From Polytrichum commune (Eukaryota; Streptophyta; Polytrichopsida; Polytrichales; Polytrichaceae), in NCBI GenBank assembly GCA_950295325.1, contig OX485806.1:9300001-9364000 (forward strand): a DNA stretch of 64,000 nucleotides, in the 5' to 3' direction. A model generated the notes under the pieces. It worked only from the letters and a program-made list of their open reading frames with translations, searched no databases and was not told the DNA's origin. Positions 23,535-33,812 of the stretch are shown here, one piece after another. How positions within the stretch are numbered: the stretch's first letter is position 1; each line of letters opens with the position of its first letter. A program made the position numbers and the translations under genes.

Positions 23535-25600
23535 AGAGAGCAAATGCACAATCAGTGGGAGTGCATGGAATTGCACTACCAATCATGGAAATGCAGTAGC
23601 AATCATGCACTCACATTTGCGTCGATGCCACCCACTCTTCCCTCTTGACGCCTGAAATTTACACACATGATGGTCGGACATGGTTGGACGTTTCAAAGTA
23701 GCAGGAGGCATTATTTCATTACAAGGACTGTCCCCTCTTCCAGAATCCTTGGCACTGGAGGACTCGTGAGAACAAAATTGTCACTACGCGGCCCCAATGT
23801 AGGGCACCTGCAGTCGTCTATCCAGAAGATCAAAATTGCCTATATGAAGTGCTTGCTTGTGTGGCTCCAATGTGGAGACGTAATGCTCAATTCCTTGGTA
23901 CAGAATTGAGACCGATGCTCTACAAAATTGATAGCCCCGATGTGGGGCTGCTCTCCGAATCATCTGCCTTTTGGCTCCAATGTGGAGACATGATCACTAA
24001 ACCTATCTATCTGTACAAATTCAGACTTATATACGTGCGGCTGCTTCAGTATCCATATTCCACCCGCTGCACATTGTTAGTGTCGAGTGTCATGTAGTGC
24101 GTGGAACTCGAGTCTCGGTAGCTTGGACAATAGCTCGAAGAATATGAAGACCCGCTGTTGGAAGGGTTCCTTTGTCGAGAGTGGCTTCTCTGCAGGTATG
24201 TGCCGCGGTCTCGGCATGTTATATCCGAGGGCAGGCACTCTACATCTGGGTAATGAGCGTGGGAGCTCTGAGATCGGAGTGCAGCGTGCCGCGCTCGCTT
24301 CAATGCTCGCATGGGATCCACGTAGCCGGTCACGAATAGCCTGTTCTTGTATGGGTCGCTCGCCACATCGACAACGCCTTCCAAGTCGAAGAGCGCCTCT
24401 CTGGCCTGCTCTTCGCATGCGGCGCAACACATGGCCACAGTCAACTCGAAAGTGGGAACCGCGCACCGCTCAGGCCGAGATGGGCGGCTTTGGGAGGAGC
24501 AGAATTGGCGCCTTGAGTCGCATTCTCCGTAGAAGAAATCAGTCATTGACATTGCCATGGCAATGTCGTCGAAGGTCGATGAACCTCTTGATCAACGCAG
24601 GTGTGACCTCCTTCCGCAAATGTGCAGGCAAGCGGGTTTTTCCGAGCCGACAATTGGGCGAAGCCTAAACCCTGAAGCTCTCGATGTGTGGGAATTGAAG
24701 CAGGGGTGAAATTCGTGGTGCGCTCGCATACGGGAAGAGCCTTCTCTCCTGCTTCTCGGGAAAATACTATGTCAATCTAGGTTCCAAGGGAAGAAACCCC
24801 TGAGTCGAGGTTTTGTGCCCGTTTTGTGAACCCGAAGGGGGTTTTTGCTGCTAAGGGAAGCTCGCTCTGCTGGGTTTCTTGCGCACTGGTGAGGAAATGT
24901 AGCAATCTCTCTCCCTTGCTTACCAACGGCAGAGAGAACTGACAAAACACGAATGGCTTTCTTCGAGTGGCAGGCTGGGCGGCGGACAACCAAATGCCAT
25001 GCGGGACCGATGTGCAGGCGATGCTCATATACTTCCTAGAGTGCAAGGAGTGCTTCGAGAAGGTGCGAGGTAGGCACGGATTCCCAGTGAGAGGAATGCT
25101 TACAGGATCGAGCTGTCTTGAGGAAGAATGTGACAGTTATGCAGATCGATGTGCACCGCTTGTTGAAACCTGACAATCCGTGTGTACAGTAACAAATGTA
25201 TGCTACCGCTTGCCATGCCATGTGTACCGAGAGAGTAGTGAGAGGCTAGAGGTTGAAGAATGCAAGGAAGGACGTCCAAGATATATTTAGGAAGACGAGC
25301 TGCCTGCAGATTTCTGAAACGATGGCTCCTTCCTGGCATCTGCCGTGTCGTACCGCAGCCTGGCTTACTGACTTGTTGCCCACTTGCAGAATTCCTGTGG
25401 ACTTGCGGCGAGCAGGTCTTAAATGGACACTTTTTTCTCTCTGCAACCACTTCTCTTAGGATATGCAACACGCGATTACTGCGAGATGATTAGCAAATCC
25501 ATATCATGCACATCGCCACTCTTCTTGTAATTTTAATTTTTGGAGATATTGTGTTCATTGTTGAAGTGAAAAATCTCTTTGTTGATCAATGATCGTATAG
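23535..25600. repeat. Left arm of large inverted duplication
   Basis: The reverse complement of this segment matches 29365-31890 almost base for base, including the HMA gene, its 5' leader and its 3' flank. It lacks the 502-bp MITE of the right arm. It keeps about 45 bp that the right arm lost ('atcggtcccgcatggcattt...' near 24975-25020) and has about 38 extra bases near 23545-23585. Its inner end lies within a family A repeat. Confidence 0.93.
24046..24558 (-). CDS. Heavy-metal-associated (HMA) domain protein, left copy
   Basis: A single open frame of 170 aa. Residues 37-90 form an HMA fold: FELTVAMCCAACEEQAREAL, then GVVDVASDP and RLFVTGYVDP. The metal-binding MxCxxC pattern is intact as M43-C-C45-A-A-C48. 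Such plant proteins bind soft metals (Cu, Zn, Cd) and act as cytosolic chaperones or partner proteins; that role is family knowledge, not shown here. The tail (residues 95-170) is rich in Ser, Arg and Tyr and ends in EYGY, so there is no CaaX prenylation box and it is HPP-type rather than HIPP-type. The chosen start lies in a gccATGG context; two further Met codons follow within five residues. No intron is apparent. It faces away from its twin at 30897. Confidence 0.82.
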   Translation of the reverse strand: MAMSMTDFFYGECDSRRQFCSSQSRPSRPERCAVPTFELTVAMCCAACEEQAREALFDLEGVVDVASDPYKNRLFVTGYVDPMRALKRARHAALRSQSSHAHYPDVECLPSDITCRDRGTYLQRSHSRQRNPSNSGSSYSSSYCPSYRDSSSTHYMTLDTNNVQRVEYGY

Positions 25601-25765
25601 GTCCACCCAATCGCATTGACAACTACATCTAGAACGGTTAACAAATGTTGAGCACGTAGTCCAATCCTTTTGCAACACACGTCGTTTGGGTGTCCGTTCT
25701 TAGATTTGTACCCAACCACACACCACTCAAAAATAAGTGTCCATTTAAGATCAAGATCCGAATTA
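25414..25765 (+). mobile_element. Family A element, reference copy
   Basis: The left end reads GGTCTTAAATGGACACTT and the inverse of the right end reads GATCTTAAATGGACACTT, so it has inverted termini of about 20 bp and no coding region. The inner words ('aggatatg', 'gattagcaaatccatat', 'tggtgtccgttcttagat') recur throughout the window. The inverted HMA duplication ends inside this copy. Confidence 0.7.
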
Positions 25766-25789
25766 GGCACATTTGGGTCATCCACTTCT

Positions 25790-25975
25790 TTGCACCTGCT
25801 TCTCATAGGATATGAAACATTTTGTTTAGTGCGAGGAGATTAAGTAGCAAATCCATAGCATGCTGAGTCCACTTTCCTCATAATTTTGGGAGTTTGTATG
25901 ATTATCCTATATAGTGTCAAAGAGGGAAATTCTATAAGTTATCAAATGATCATATAGGTACCCCATGCCCATTTA
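25790..25975 (+). repeat. Family A repeat, partial copy
   Basis: It begins with 'gcttctcataggatatgaaac' and runs through 'tcctcataattttgggag' to 'gatcatataggtacc'. The outer half is absent. Confidence 0.7.
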
Positions 25976-28430
25976 TGTCAGCATAAATGCCCAGGTGGTT
26001 GTTTGTCTTGTTGATGTGAACTCTTCCCCTGACACATGGACATGCTTGGCAGTTAGTTGTCACTACATTGTTTATGGTATTCCGTGCCATACACTTTTCA
26101 AACTTATGCCATGCTACAAATCTTTGCTCAACTTGTTAGTATTTATGTTAATAAAGCAAAGATGTTTATGTTCTATAATATCCAAACATCTACTTGTTTG
26201 ACCTTTGTTGGTAGAAAATAAAATCTCTACCCAAAACGTATAGGATTATGAAATAATGAATAGGAAATGACATTGGACACCATAAACACCAGTATAATTC
26301 CACAAAACGACTTGCATGGTCAAATGAAATTAAGATACTTCCATGTGGGCTTCGTGGAGATAGATGACATTTCTATGCCATCTAAGATATTAAGTGTTGA
26401 GATGAATGAAAACGTTGGTGATGGTGAGGTTGGTGGTTGGGAATTTCACGCTTTCACACTTTCACATAGATTTTCATTTAGGATCCATTTTTAAATTGGT
26501 TTGTCCAAACCCTATTGCAATGTCCAAGCCATAATGTTGAATTATTTTGTGGCCATAATGGTGGGCTCTCCTAGTTGTTTTATTAAAGCCTACATTGTGA
26601 TTTTTAATTTAGCATAATTCATCTTTTTAAGTATGCGAAAAATTCAAAAGATTTGAAGGAGATATCATCAATTCCAGTTGTTGGAGGTGCTTCTTGAAAG
26701 TAGCTTTTGCTAGTGAGCAACACCTCATTGTAGGAGAGAATACCCATTTGTCAAATAGTTAGCATACATTACACACTATCTTCAATCCAATGAAAATACT
26801 ATAACCAACAACATGGAATTTTGATGTTCATTAAAATGCGTTGGTGAATAATGTAAGCATGTTGTGTTTCTAGTGTGAAGGCCATTTAAAACCCCTTTCA
26901 TGGACCAAATTCAAATCCTCATTCCAAAGGGTATGGGTCAATGCATAGCTTGCTACCTTGCTAACTTATGTACAAAAGAATCTTGGTATGCTACTAATTG
27001 AACTATGGGGCCATCTTCTATAGTTCTTGTGAAGTATCAACTCCTAAACTCGGATGTTGTGGATTGGAGCCATCTTCAACTCCTAAATTCATATTCAAAA
27101 CAAATTGTCAATGTGTTGCATTCCAAAAGAGACAATTGTATTAGATGATATGTGCACAACTAAGTTAGTGTGCCACAATTCCTACAATTATACTTCATGT
27201 GGACTTGAATCCAAAATGTAAACAAAAATGTTATGCCAGTAGTTGAAACTTGTATCGACCCACCGAGCGCACATTCTTTTGGAATCATTGAAGGTGTTGC
27301 ACCGTGCATGGATAGTATGATCCACATTAATAAGGCGGACGTTAAGTTCCCCCCCCCCCCCCCACGAACTTTTCGGGGGAGGAATATTCGGGCAGGGGCA
27401 GCCGCCCGTCGAATTTTTTGGACCCAACCGAAAACTGCCGCCCGCCCGCCCGACTTCGAGAAAATTACTGTCCTTGAAATCTTAAAGGCCACTTATCCAC
27501 AAATCCCATATTGAGTGCACTACTTCATTCTCAAGGTCCCAAATCCAATATATATGTTCACTTCCATTGAGTAAATAAGCAATTGATTGGATTTCATTTT
27601 CAAAGTGAAACCCCCAATAAAGCATGTAATTAACTTAGAAGTTAAAAATATCACGAAATCCTCATTAGCACTAAAGTTATAATTTTTGTGACTTACAATT
27701 GAAAGGGACTTTGTCATTCTAAAATGGAACTAAGATTAATGACTTATTTTAATATGTTTTTAATATTTTAGTTAATACCTTCTACTTTCATAAAGTATTC
27801 ATACGCATTTAAATTAGTTAAGTGTGATTGAATGCAACTAAGTCTAATTAATTTTGATTGATGTTAATTAAGCCCAATTAAATCAAATTGCATACTAACC
27901 ATCCATGTGCGCAATTTGGCGACAAATCTCACTGACGGCATTTGCCACTCACTTGTTTCACTTCACAATCTTTGTGCAAAGGGAGACAAGACTATGAGCT
28001 TTTCTATGCGCTCAAAAAGATCAAAGAATTGCATGCCTCTCTCTTCTCTACCAACCTCTTTGGGCATGGTAGGGACGTTAATTATTGCCATGTACCTAAC
28101 TATGGGCTCCTAAGCCTATGCCTATAGTTATAACTACCTTTGATAGCCTATAGTTAACTATTTTCATTTGCTTGAATGTTACTTCATCCAACTACTTTTC
28201 TATTTGCCCATATTTAAATTAATTGGCAAAAAATTCAGCTCACAAATTCCATATCTTTTAGAATAAGAAATGGTCAATGTATTCTAAATAAAGATTACAT
28301 CAACTGAAATGGTCCATCCTAACTAGTGTATTTTTCTTCCAAGGCTTGGTCCACCTTCATTTTCATTAGTTTTTTTCATGCCCTTCAATGTGACAGACAA
28401 TATTACAAACTACATTGTTTCGTCTAATTA
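25976..28430. other. Spacer between the HMA arms, gene-free
   Basis: AT-rich. A 15-bp C-run lies at about 27349-27363 inside a GC-rich patch that extends to 27455. Positions 26940-27200 match 23120-23420. No gene is recognisable. Confidence 0.5.
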
Positions 28431-28614
28431 TTATGGGTTTCCATTGGGAGTTACGCATTGGTGCAACATTTTATAAAGAGTATCATGTTGTACCCAAATA
28501 TGCTAAGTAGTTAGTATGCACACCAAAAAAATATGATATAACATTGTTGGTTAAAAACAATAATGTTGGTAAAAATTTATCCACACACTGTAACTCTAAC
28601 TAGCAACCCACAGA
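28431..28614. mobile_element. Small MITE related to 55028-55218
   Basis: The left end contains GGGTTTCCATTGGGAGTTAC and the inverse of the right end GGGTTGCTAGTTAGAGTTAC. The inside shares 'tacccaaata' and 'gcacaccaaaaaaatatgatataac' with the nested element at 55028. Edges are approximate. Confidence 0.6.
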
Positions 28615-29364
28615 AATGGGACAAAGCAATGTACCTCTTAAGTGCCGGTTGACATAATCTTCATGATTTTTAAATATACATGCACATAACTTTCAACTTC
28701 TTACAATATGTAGTTCAAACACAAAACCAATGGGCAAATTTATTTTTTCCCTTTCCTTGGGACAGGCATTATTCCATTTTGCCCTTTTTCCAACATGCAT
28801 GATCTATCTCAGACTATATATGCCTTTCTTCAGGCCCTATGATGAGTACAAAGTGAATCATAACACACATGCATATTCTTGCACATTGTCACCCCTCATG
28901 TTCTGTTAACTTTAACCCCATTGACGACTATTGTGGGTTGCCAACATTGTGTTAAAGAAAAACTATGATATTGAGTCGAGCAAAATCATTCACATAGTGT
29001 GTATTTATTGGAAACTCAACGATGTACCACAAGTTACTAGCCCTATTTGTGGAAAATAATTCAAATTAAATAAGGCTAGTTTTTTTTTAAATTACCAAGG
29101 CATGTCGCCTAAATCGGAGGAAAAGTAATCATAAATATGATGCAAGTCCAGGAAATTCTCTCCAATCAATGCAAGGAAATCTCTCTCAACTTGGACATTC
29201 AAAACTTCAATATCAATTGCATCACCCACATAACATGATTAAGTACAATGCATACGTCCATGTGAGTCCAAGGGATATAACCATGGGATGTCCCAACCTA
29301 GTGCAAAAATACTCACATTAAGTGTGAATGTGCACTACGTTACGACATCCTACGATTATGTTGG
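28615..29364. other. Gene-free stretch
   Basis: AT-rich spacer with no recognisable feature. Confidence 0.4.
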
Positions 29365-29528
29365 ATGTTATTGCTGTGGTGGACCTGTACGATCATTGAT
29401 CAACGAAGAATTTTTTCACTTTAACAATGAACACGATATCTCCAAAAATTAAAATTACAAGAAAAGTGGCGATGTGCATGATATGGATTGCTAATCATCT
29501 CGCAGTAATTGCGTGTTGCATATCCTAA

Positions 29529-30030
29529 GGGGCGGTTTACACTATGGACCAAGAGCCATGACCATGAAATTCTAAAATCTGTGATTGGAGAGTAAAGTGC
29601 TCTTGGTCCCATTTGGCTTTACACTACCTTGAAAAAAGGAGAATGACCACTAACTTTGAGGTCCCCAAAAACTACTAAAATATGCCATTTGGATAATGTG
29701 CCATGGTCCAACGGGTTTTCCGTTGAGGCGAGGCAAAATGCTCGACTCAACGGAAATCAAGGGAGCCGTAAGGCTGAAAATCAGCCATTGGCCGATTTTT
29801 TTTTTAATATTTTTTTTTCCCGATTTTTTTTGACGTTACTGTATTTATATTGAAAAAAATCAGCCCAAAGTTGTCCCGGTCCAAATCCACTTTACACTAC
29901 AAGAGTGACCAAGCCACTCAAAAATCCATTTTTGATTTTTCATGGTCACGGCTCTTGGCCAAGAGCTATGACCATGAAAATGATTTAATTTTCTTGGTCA
30001 TGGCTCTTGGTCCATAGTGTAAACCGCCCC
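29529..30030. mobile_element. Harbinger-like MITE inserted in the right arm
   Basis: The ends read GGGGCGGTTTACACTATGG and its inverse. The terminal match continues through 'accaagagccatgaccatgaaa', so the inverted ends are about 40 bp. TAA flanks both sides (29526-29528 and 30031-30033). The paralogous left arm reads straight through this site with a single TAA, which proves insertion. A second palindrome of the same motif lies at about 29935-29980. No transposase is present. Confidence 0.93.
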
Positions 30031-30896
30031 TAAGAGAAGTGGTTGCAGAGAGAAAAAAGTGTCCATTTAAGACCTGCTCGCCGCAAGTCCACTGGAATTC
30101 TGCAAGTGGGCAACAAGTCAGTAAGCCAGGCTGCGGTACGACACATGCAGCTTCGGCAGATGCAAGGAAGGAGCCATCGTTTCAGAAATCTGGAGGCAGG
30201 CTCGTCTTCCTAAATATATCTTGGACGTCCTTCCTTGCATCCTTCAACCTCTAGCCTCTCACTACTCTCTCGGTACACATGGCATGGCAAGCGGTAGCAT
30301 ACATTTGTTACTGTACACACGGATTGTCAGGTTTCAACAAGCGGTGCACATCGATCTGCATAACTGTCACATTCTTCCTCAAGACAGCTCGATCCTGTAA
30401 GCACTCCTCTCACTGGGAATTCGTGCCTACCTCGCACCTTCTCGAAGCACTCCTTGCACTGTAGGAAGTATATGAGCATCGCCTGCACTCGAAGAAATCC
30501 GTTCGTGTTTTGTCAGTTCTTTCTGCCGTCGGTAAGCAGGGGAGAGAGATTGCTACATTTCCTCACCAGTGCGCAAGAAACCCAGCAGAGCGAGCTTCCC
30601 TTAGCAGCAAAAACCCTCTTCGGGTTCACAAAACGGGCACAAAACCTCGACTCAGGGGTTTCTTCCCTTGGAACCTAGATTGACATAGTATTTTCCCGAG
30701 AAGCAGGAGAGAAGGCTCTTCCCGTATGCGAGCGCACCACGAATTTCTCCCCTTCTTCAATTCCCACACATCGAGAGCTTAAGGGTTTAGGCTTCGCCCA
30801 ATTGTCGGCTCGGAAAAACCCGCTTGCCTGCACATTTGCGGAAGGAGGTCACACCTGCGTTGATCAAGAGGTTCATCGACCTTCCACGACATTGCC

Positions 30897-31409
30897 ATGG
30901 CAATGTCAATGACTGACTTCTTCTACGGAGAATGCGACTCAAGGCGCCAATTCTGCTCCTCCCAAAGCCGTCCATCTCGGCCTGAGCGGTGCGCGGTTCC
31001 CACTTTCGAGTTGACTGTGGCCATGTGTTGCGCCGCATGCGAAGAGCAGGCCAGAGAGGCGCTCTTCGACTTGGAAGGCGTTGTCGATGTGGCGAGCGAC
31101 CCATACAAGAACAGGCTATTCGTGACCGGCTATGTGGATCCCATGCGAGCATTGAAGCGAGCGCGGCACGCTGCACTCCGATCTCAGAGCTCCCACGCTC
31201 ATTACCCAGATGTAGAGTGCCTGCCCTCGGATATAACATGCCGAGACCGCGGCACATACCTGAAGAGAGGTCACTCTCGACAAAGGAACCCTTCCAACAG
31301 CGGGTCTTCATATTCTTCGAGCTATTGTCCAAGCTATCAAGACTCGAGCTCCACGCACTACATGACACTCGACACTAACAATGTGCAGCGGGTGGAATAT
31401 GGATACTGA
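30897..31409 (+). CDS. HMA domain protein, right copy
   Basis: A 170-aa single-exon frame that differs from the left copy at three visible residues only (Q-to-K and S-to-G in the 'TYLxRxHS' stretch, R-to-Q in 'SYxDS'). The HMA core and the C45-A-A-C48 pair are unchanged, so both copies look functional at protein level. Start context and C-terminus match the left copy. The leader upstream carries the 45-bp deletion, and farther upstream lies the MITE at 29529-30030, so the two promoters may behave differently; this is inference. The longer reverse-strand frame of 193 aa across both copies is treated as a shadow, because the HMA motif is only in this frame. Confidence 0.82.
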   Translation: MAMSMTDFFYGECDSRRQFCSSQSRPSRPERCAVPTFELTVAMCCAACEEQAREALFDLEGVVDVASDPYKNRLFVTGYVDPMRALKRARHAALRSQSSHAHYPDVECLPSDITCRDRGTYLKRGHSRQRNPSNSGSSYSSSYCPSYQDSSSTHYMTLDTNNVQRVEYGY

Positions 31410-31465
31410 AGCAGCCGCACGTATATAAGTCTGAATTTGTACAGATAGATAGGTTTAGTGATCAT

Positions 31466-31665
31466 GTCTCCACATTGGAGCCAAAAGGCAGATGATTCGG
31501 AGAGCAGCCCCACATCGGGGCTATCAATTTTGTAGAGCATCGGTCTCAATTCTGTACCAAGGAATTGAGCATTACGTCTCCACATTGGAGCCACACAAGC
31601 AAGCACTTCATATAGGCAATTTTGATCTTCTGGATAGACGACTGCAGGTGCCCTACATTGGGGCC
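31466..31665 (+). other. Four short hairpin motifs 3' of the HMA gene
   Basis: CTCCACATTGGAG at 31468 and 31578, CCCCACATCGGGG at 31508 and CCCTACATTGGGG at 31651 are short stems around an ACA(T/C) core. The same four occur in inverse at 23860-24000 in the left arm. They may mark a diverged two-unit tandem repeat or RNA hairpins in the 3' UTR. Confidence 0.5.
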
Positions 31666-31890
31666 GCGTAGTGACAATTTTGTTCTCACGAGTCCTCCAG
31701 TGCCAAGGATTCTGGAAGAGGGGACAGTCCTTGTAATGAAATAATGCCTCCTGCTACTTTGAAATGTCCAACCATGTCCGACCATCATGTGTGTAAATTT
31801 CAAGCGTCAAGAGGGAAGAGTGGGTGGCATCGACGCAAATGTGAGTGCATGATTGCTACTGCATTTCCATGTTTTGCTCTCTGCATCCTC

Positions 31891-33400
31891 AGTAACGTAG
31901 GATGCAATATTATTGTGGACCTGCGCACTAGGTATCCATCCTTGTGGGTGTAGCAACCCATCTTTCATTTTGCCGTGCGCAATTTTCAAACTTTGCATTT
32001 TCTGTGTCCAGATGTTCCAAATAGTGAGAGAACTATACTCTGATCTGCATCATCTGCTCATCACAAAAGCTTTATTGTTATTCCTAAACGTTCATCATCA
32101 CTGCCATGTCAAGCTCTTGATGCCATAGAAGTTAGACAAATGCTAGATCTATTAATGATGCATCTCTTGGTTCTGAGACCCATTGCATATTTCATAATTC
32201 CTTGTATGGACGTCTTTCCTTTCAAGCATGCCAAGAGGTGTTAAAATGAGTTTGGCCCTTAATGATATGATAAAGAATGTTCTTCCAAACCTCCACACTA
32301 ACTCCAAACATGCACGGGAAACTTACCAATCATGGAAGGTTTTGGATCCGTTCATCCAAATGCCAGTTATTGAAACAAAGTTTGGTATATTTATGCATCT
32401 TAACATTTTTGGTAATGGAAATGTTTTCATGGAGGATTGAAATTTGGATGAAAAATAGTTAGTAAGTGTCAACACTTTCAACGTTGTAAATCTATAATGC
32501 CCAAGTTTTTTTACAAGGGATGACAAAGAATGTTAGGTTTACATTTGGCGTTGGTGAAACTACACGGGTGGTTTACAATTAGTGTTGAGGAAGACAAATA
32601 GAATTGGTGACACTAAATATATATAATACTCAATGTAGTAAGGTACCATAAAGACCTAGGAAGAATTTCCCTTTGTAAATAAGGTGCCCTTACTTTGCAT
32701 GATGCACCCCAAGTGTTTTGGAGTCCATTACGTTTTTGGAGAGGGCATTATGTTTTTCCAACCAATCTGTCCCTGGGCCTTTACATTTAGTAATGCATTC
32801 AGGGAGGAGGGGGGTGTGCAATATGGAGAACATGGACAACTATGCTCGGCTACCGCCTTGCACGGTGTCCTTATTCCCCATAATGCACTCCCTCATATAC
32901 ATTACCTAAAGTACGTGAGTGTTATTTGGTTTGTTTTTCATGGTCTCCAACTTCTACCTATCAAATTCACACATCAAAACTCGTGTTGTAATGAAAAATC
33001 TATAATGAAACATTTGCAGAACCGATTTGAGAATCAGACCTCCCCTGATTTAGTTATGTTTATTGGAAATACATGTTTGTTGATTTTTTAAAATGAATAC
33101 ATAGGTCCTCCCAACTGTATGTTCACTATTAAGTGTAAAATATTTGAAGACATAATCCAATATCTTTCAACCATGTATCTTTATGATGTATGCTCTTTGA
33201 TCCTCACCAATCCAATATAGGGGTCCGATTTAAGAAAACGACCCAGTGAAGACAATTGACAAAAGTAAGTTAAATCTTTCTAAGCCTGCTCACTGCTCAG
33301 TGACAAGAGGGATCGTATCCGTGAGGGTGAAGCGAGATTGGATGACGATGTGCAAAACTTTCAGCCAAGTGGTTGAATCTTTAGGTTGTGCGATCACTGC
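31891..33400. other. Gene-free stretch with degraded repeats
   Basis: Positions 32405-32640 are a truncated family B element ('ggtttacaattagtgttgag', 'ttggtgacactaaatat'). Positions 32680-32915 are the second copy of the repeat at 20616-21160. The rest is unassigned and leads into the PPR gene's 5' flank. Confidence 0.6.
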
Positions 33401-33812
33401 ATCTCTACCGTCGCTGCTTCATCCATCTATCCATCCATCCATCCGTCACAGATAGAGAAGAGACACACAGAGAGCGCTAGAGAGCTCAGACATCATCTCT
33501 CCACAACAAGTAAGGAAGCGCAGATGATCTCTTAAGAATAACATCCACAATTGCGAAGGAATTTTGCCATGCTCGCCATTGCCATGGCTCCTCCTCTGCA
33601 ATCCAACCGAAGTAGTGCAAGCCAAGTTGTTGACACTTTAGATTGTGTGAAGACAGCACGGTAATTCACTCTTCAGTGCATTGCGGGCAAAAGGCGTGGA
33701 TGGAGAGAAGACAGTGCTGCAGTCGGAGATTCATCACCAAGCTCAGATAAGAAGTAAGAGGAGGAGGAGGAGGAGGAGGAGGAGGAGGAGGAGGAGGAGG
33801 AGGAGAAGAAAA
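33401..33812 (+). promoter_or_regulatory. 5' flank and probable leader of the PPR gene
   Basis: It contains a (CATC)n run at 33420-33448 and a pure (GGA)n tract at about 33761-33806, just before the chosen start codon. An in-frame ATG at 33681 would read the GGA tract as a long run of arginine. That is less plausible than an untranslated leader. No TATA box can be fixed by eye. Confidence 0.45.

Larger units (their letters stand above)
29365..31890. repeat. Right arm of large inverted duplication
   Basis: It is the reverse complement of 23535-25600, interrupted by a MITE at 29529-30030. Differences from the left arm are scattered substitutions, the MITE, a deletion of about 45 bp near 30490 between 'gcctgc' repeats, and the missing 38 bp near 31875. 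The arm includes a complete HMA gene and its flanks, so the event copied at least 2 kb. Confidence 0.93.

Noticed and set aside
24087..24668. 193-aa frame opposite the left HMA gene (and 30787-31368 opposite the right)
   Set aside because: It is conserved only because the arms are near-identical. The HMA motif lies in the other strand's frame and this one shows no domain.
27340..27455. GC-rich patch with C-run as a gene fragment
   Set aside because: The frames are low-complexity products of the C-run and the neighbouring 'cgcccgcccgcccg' tract.
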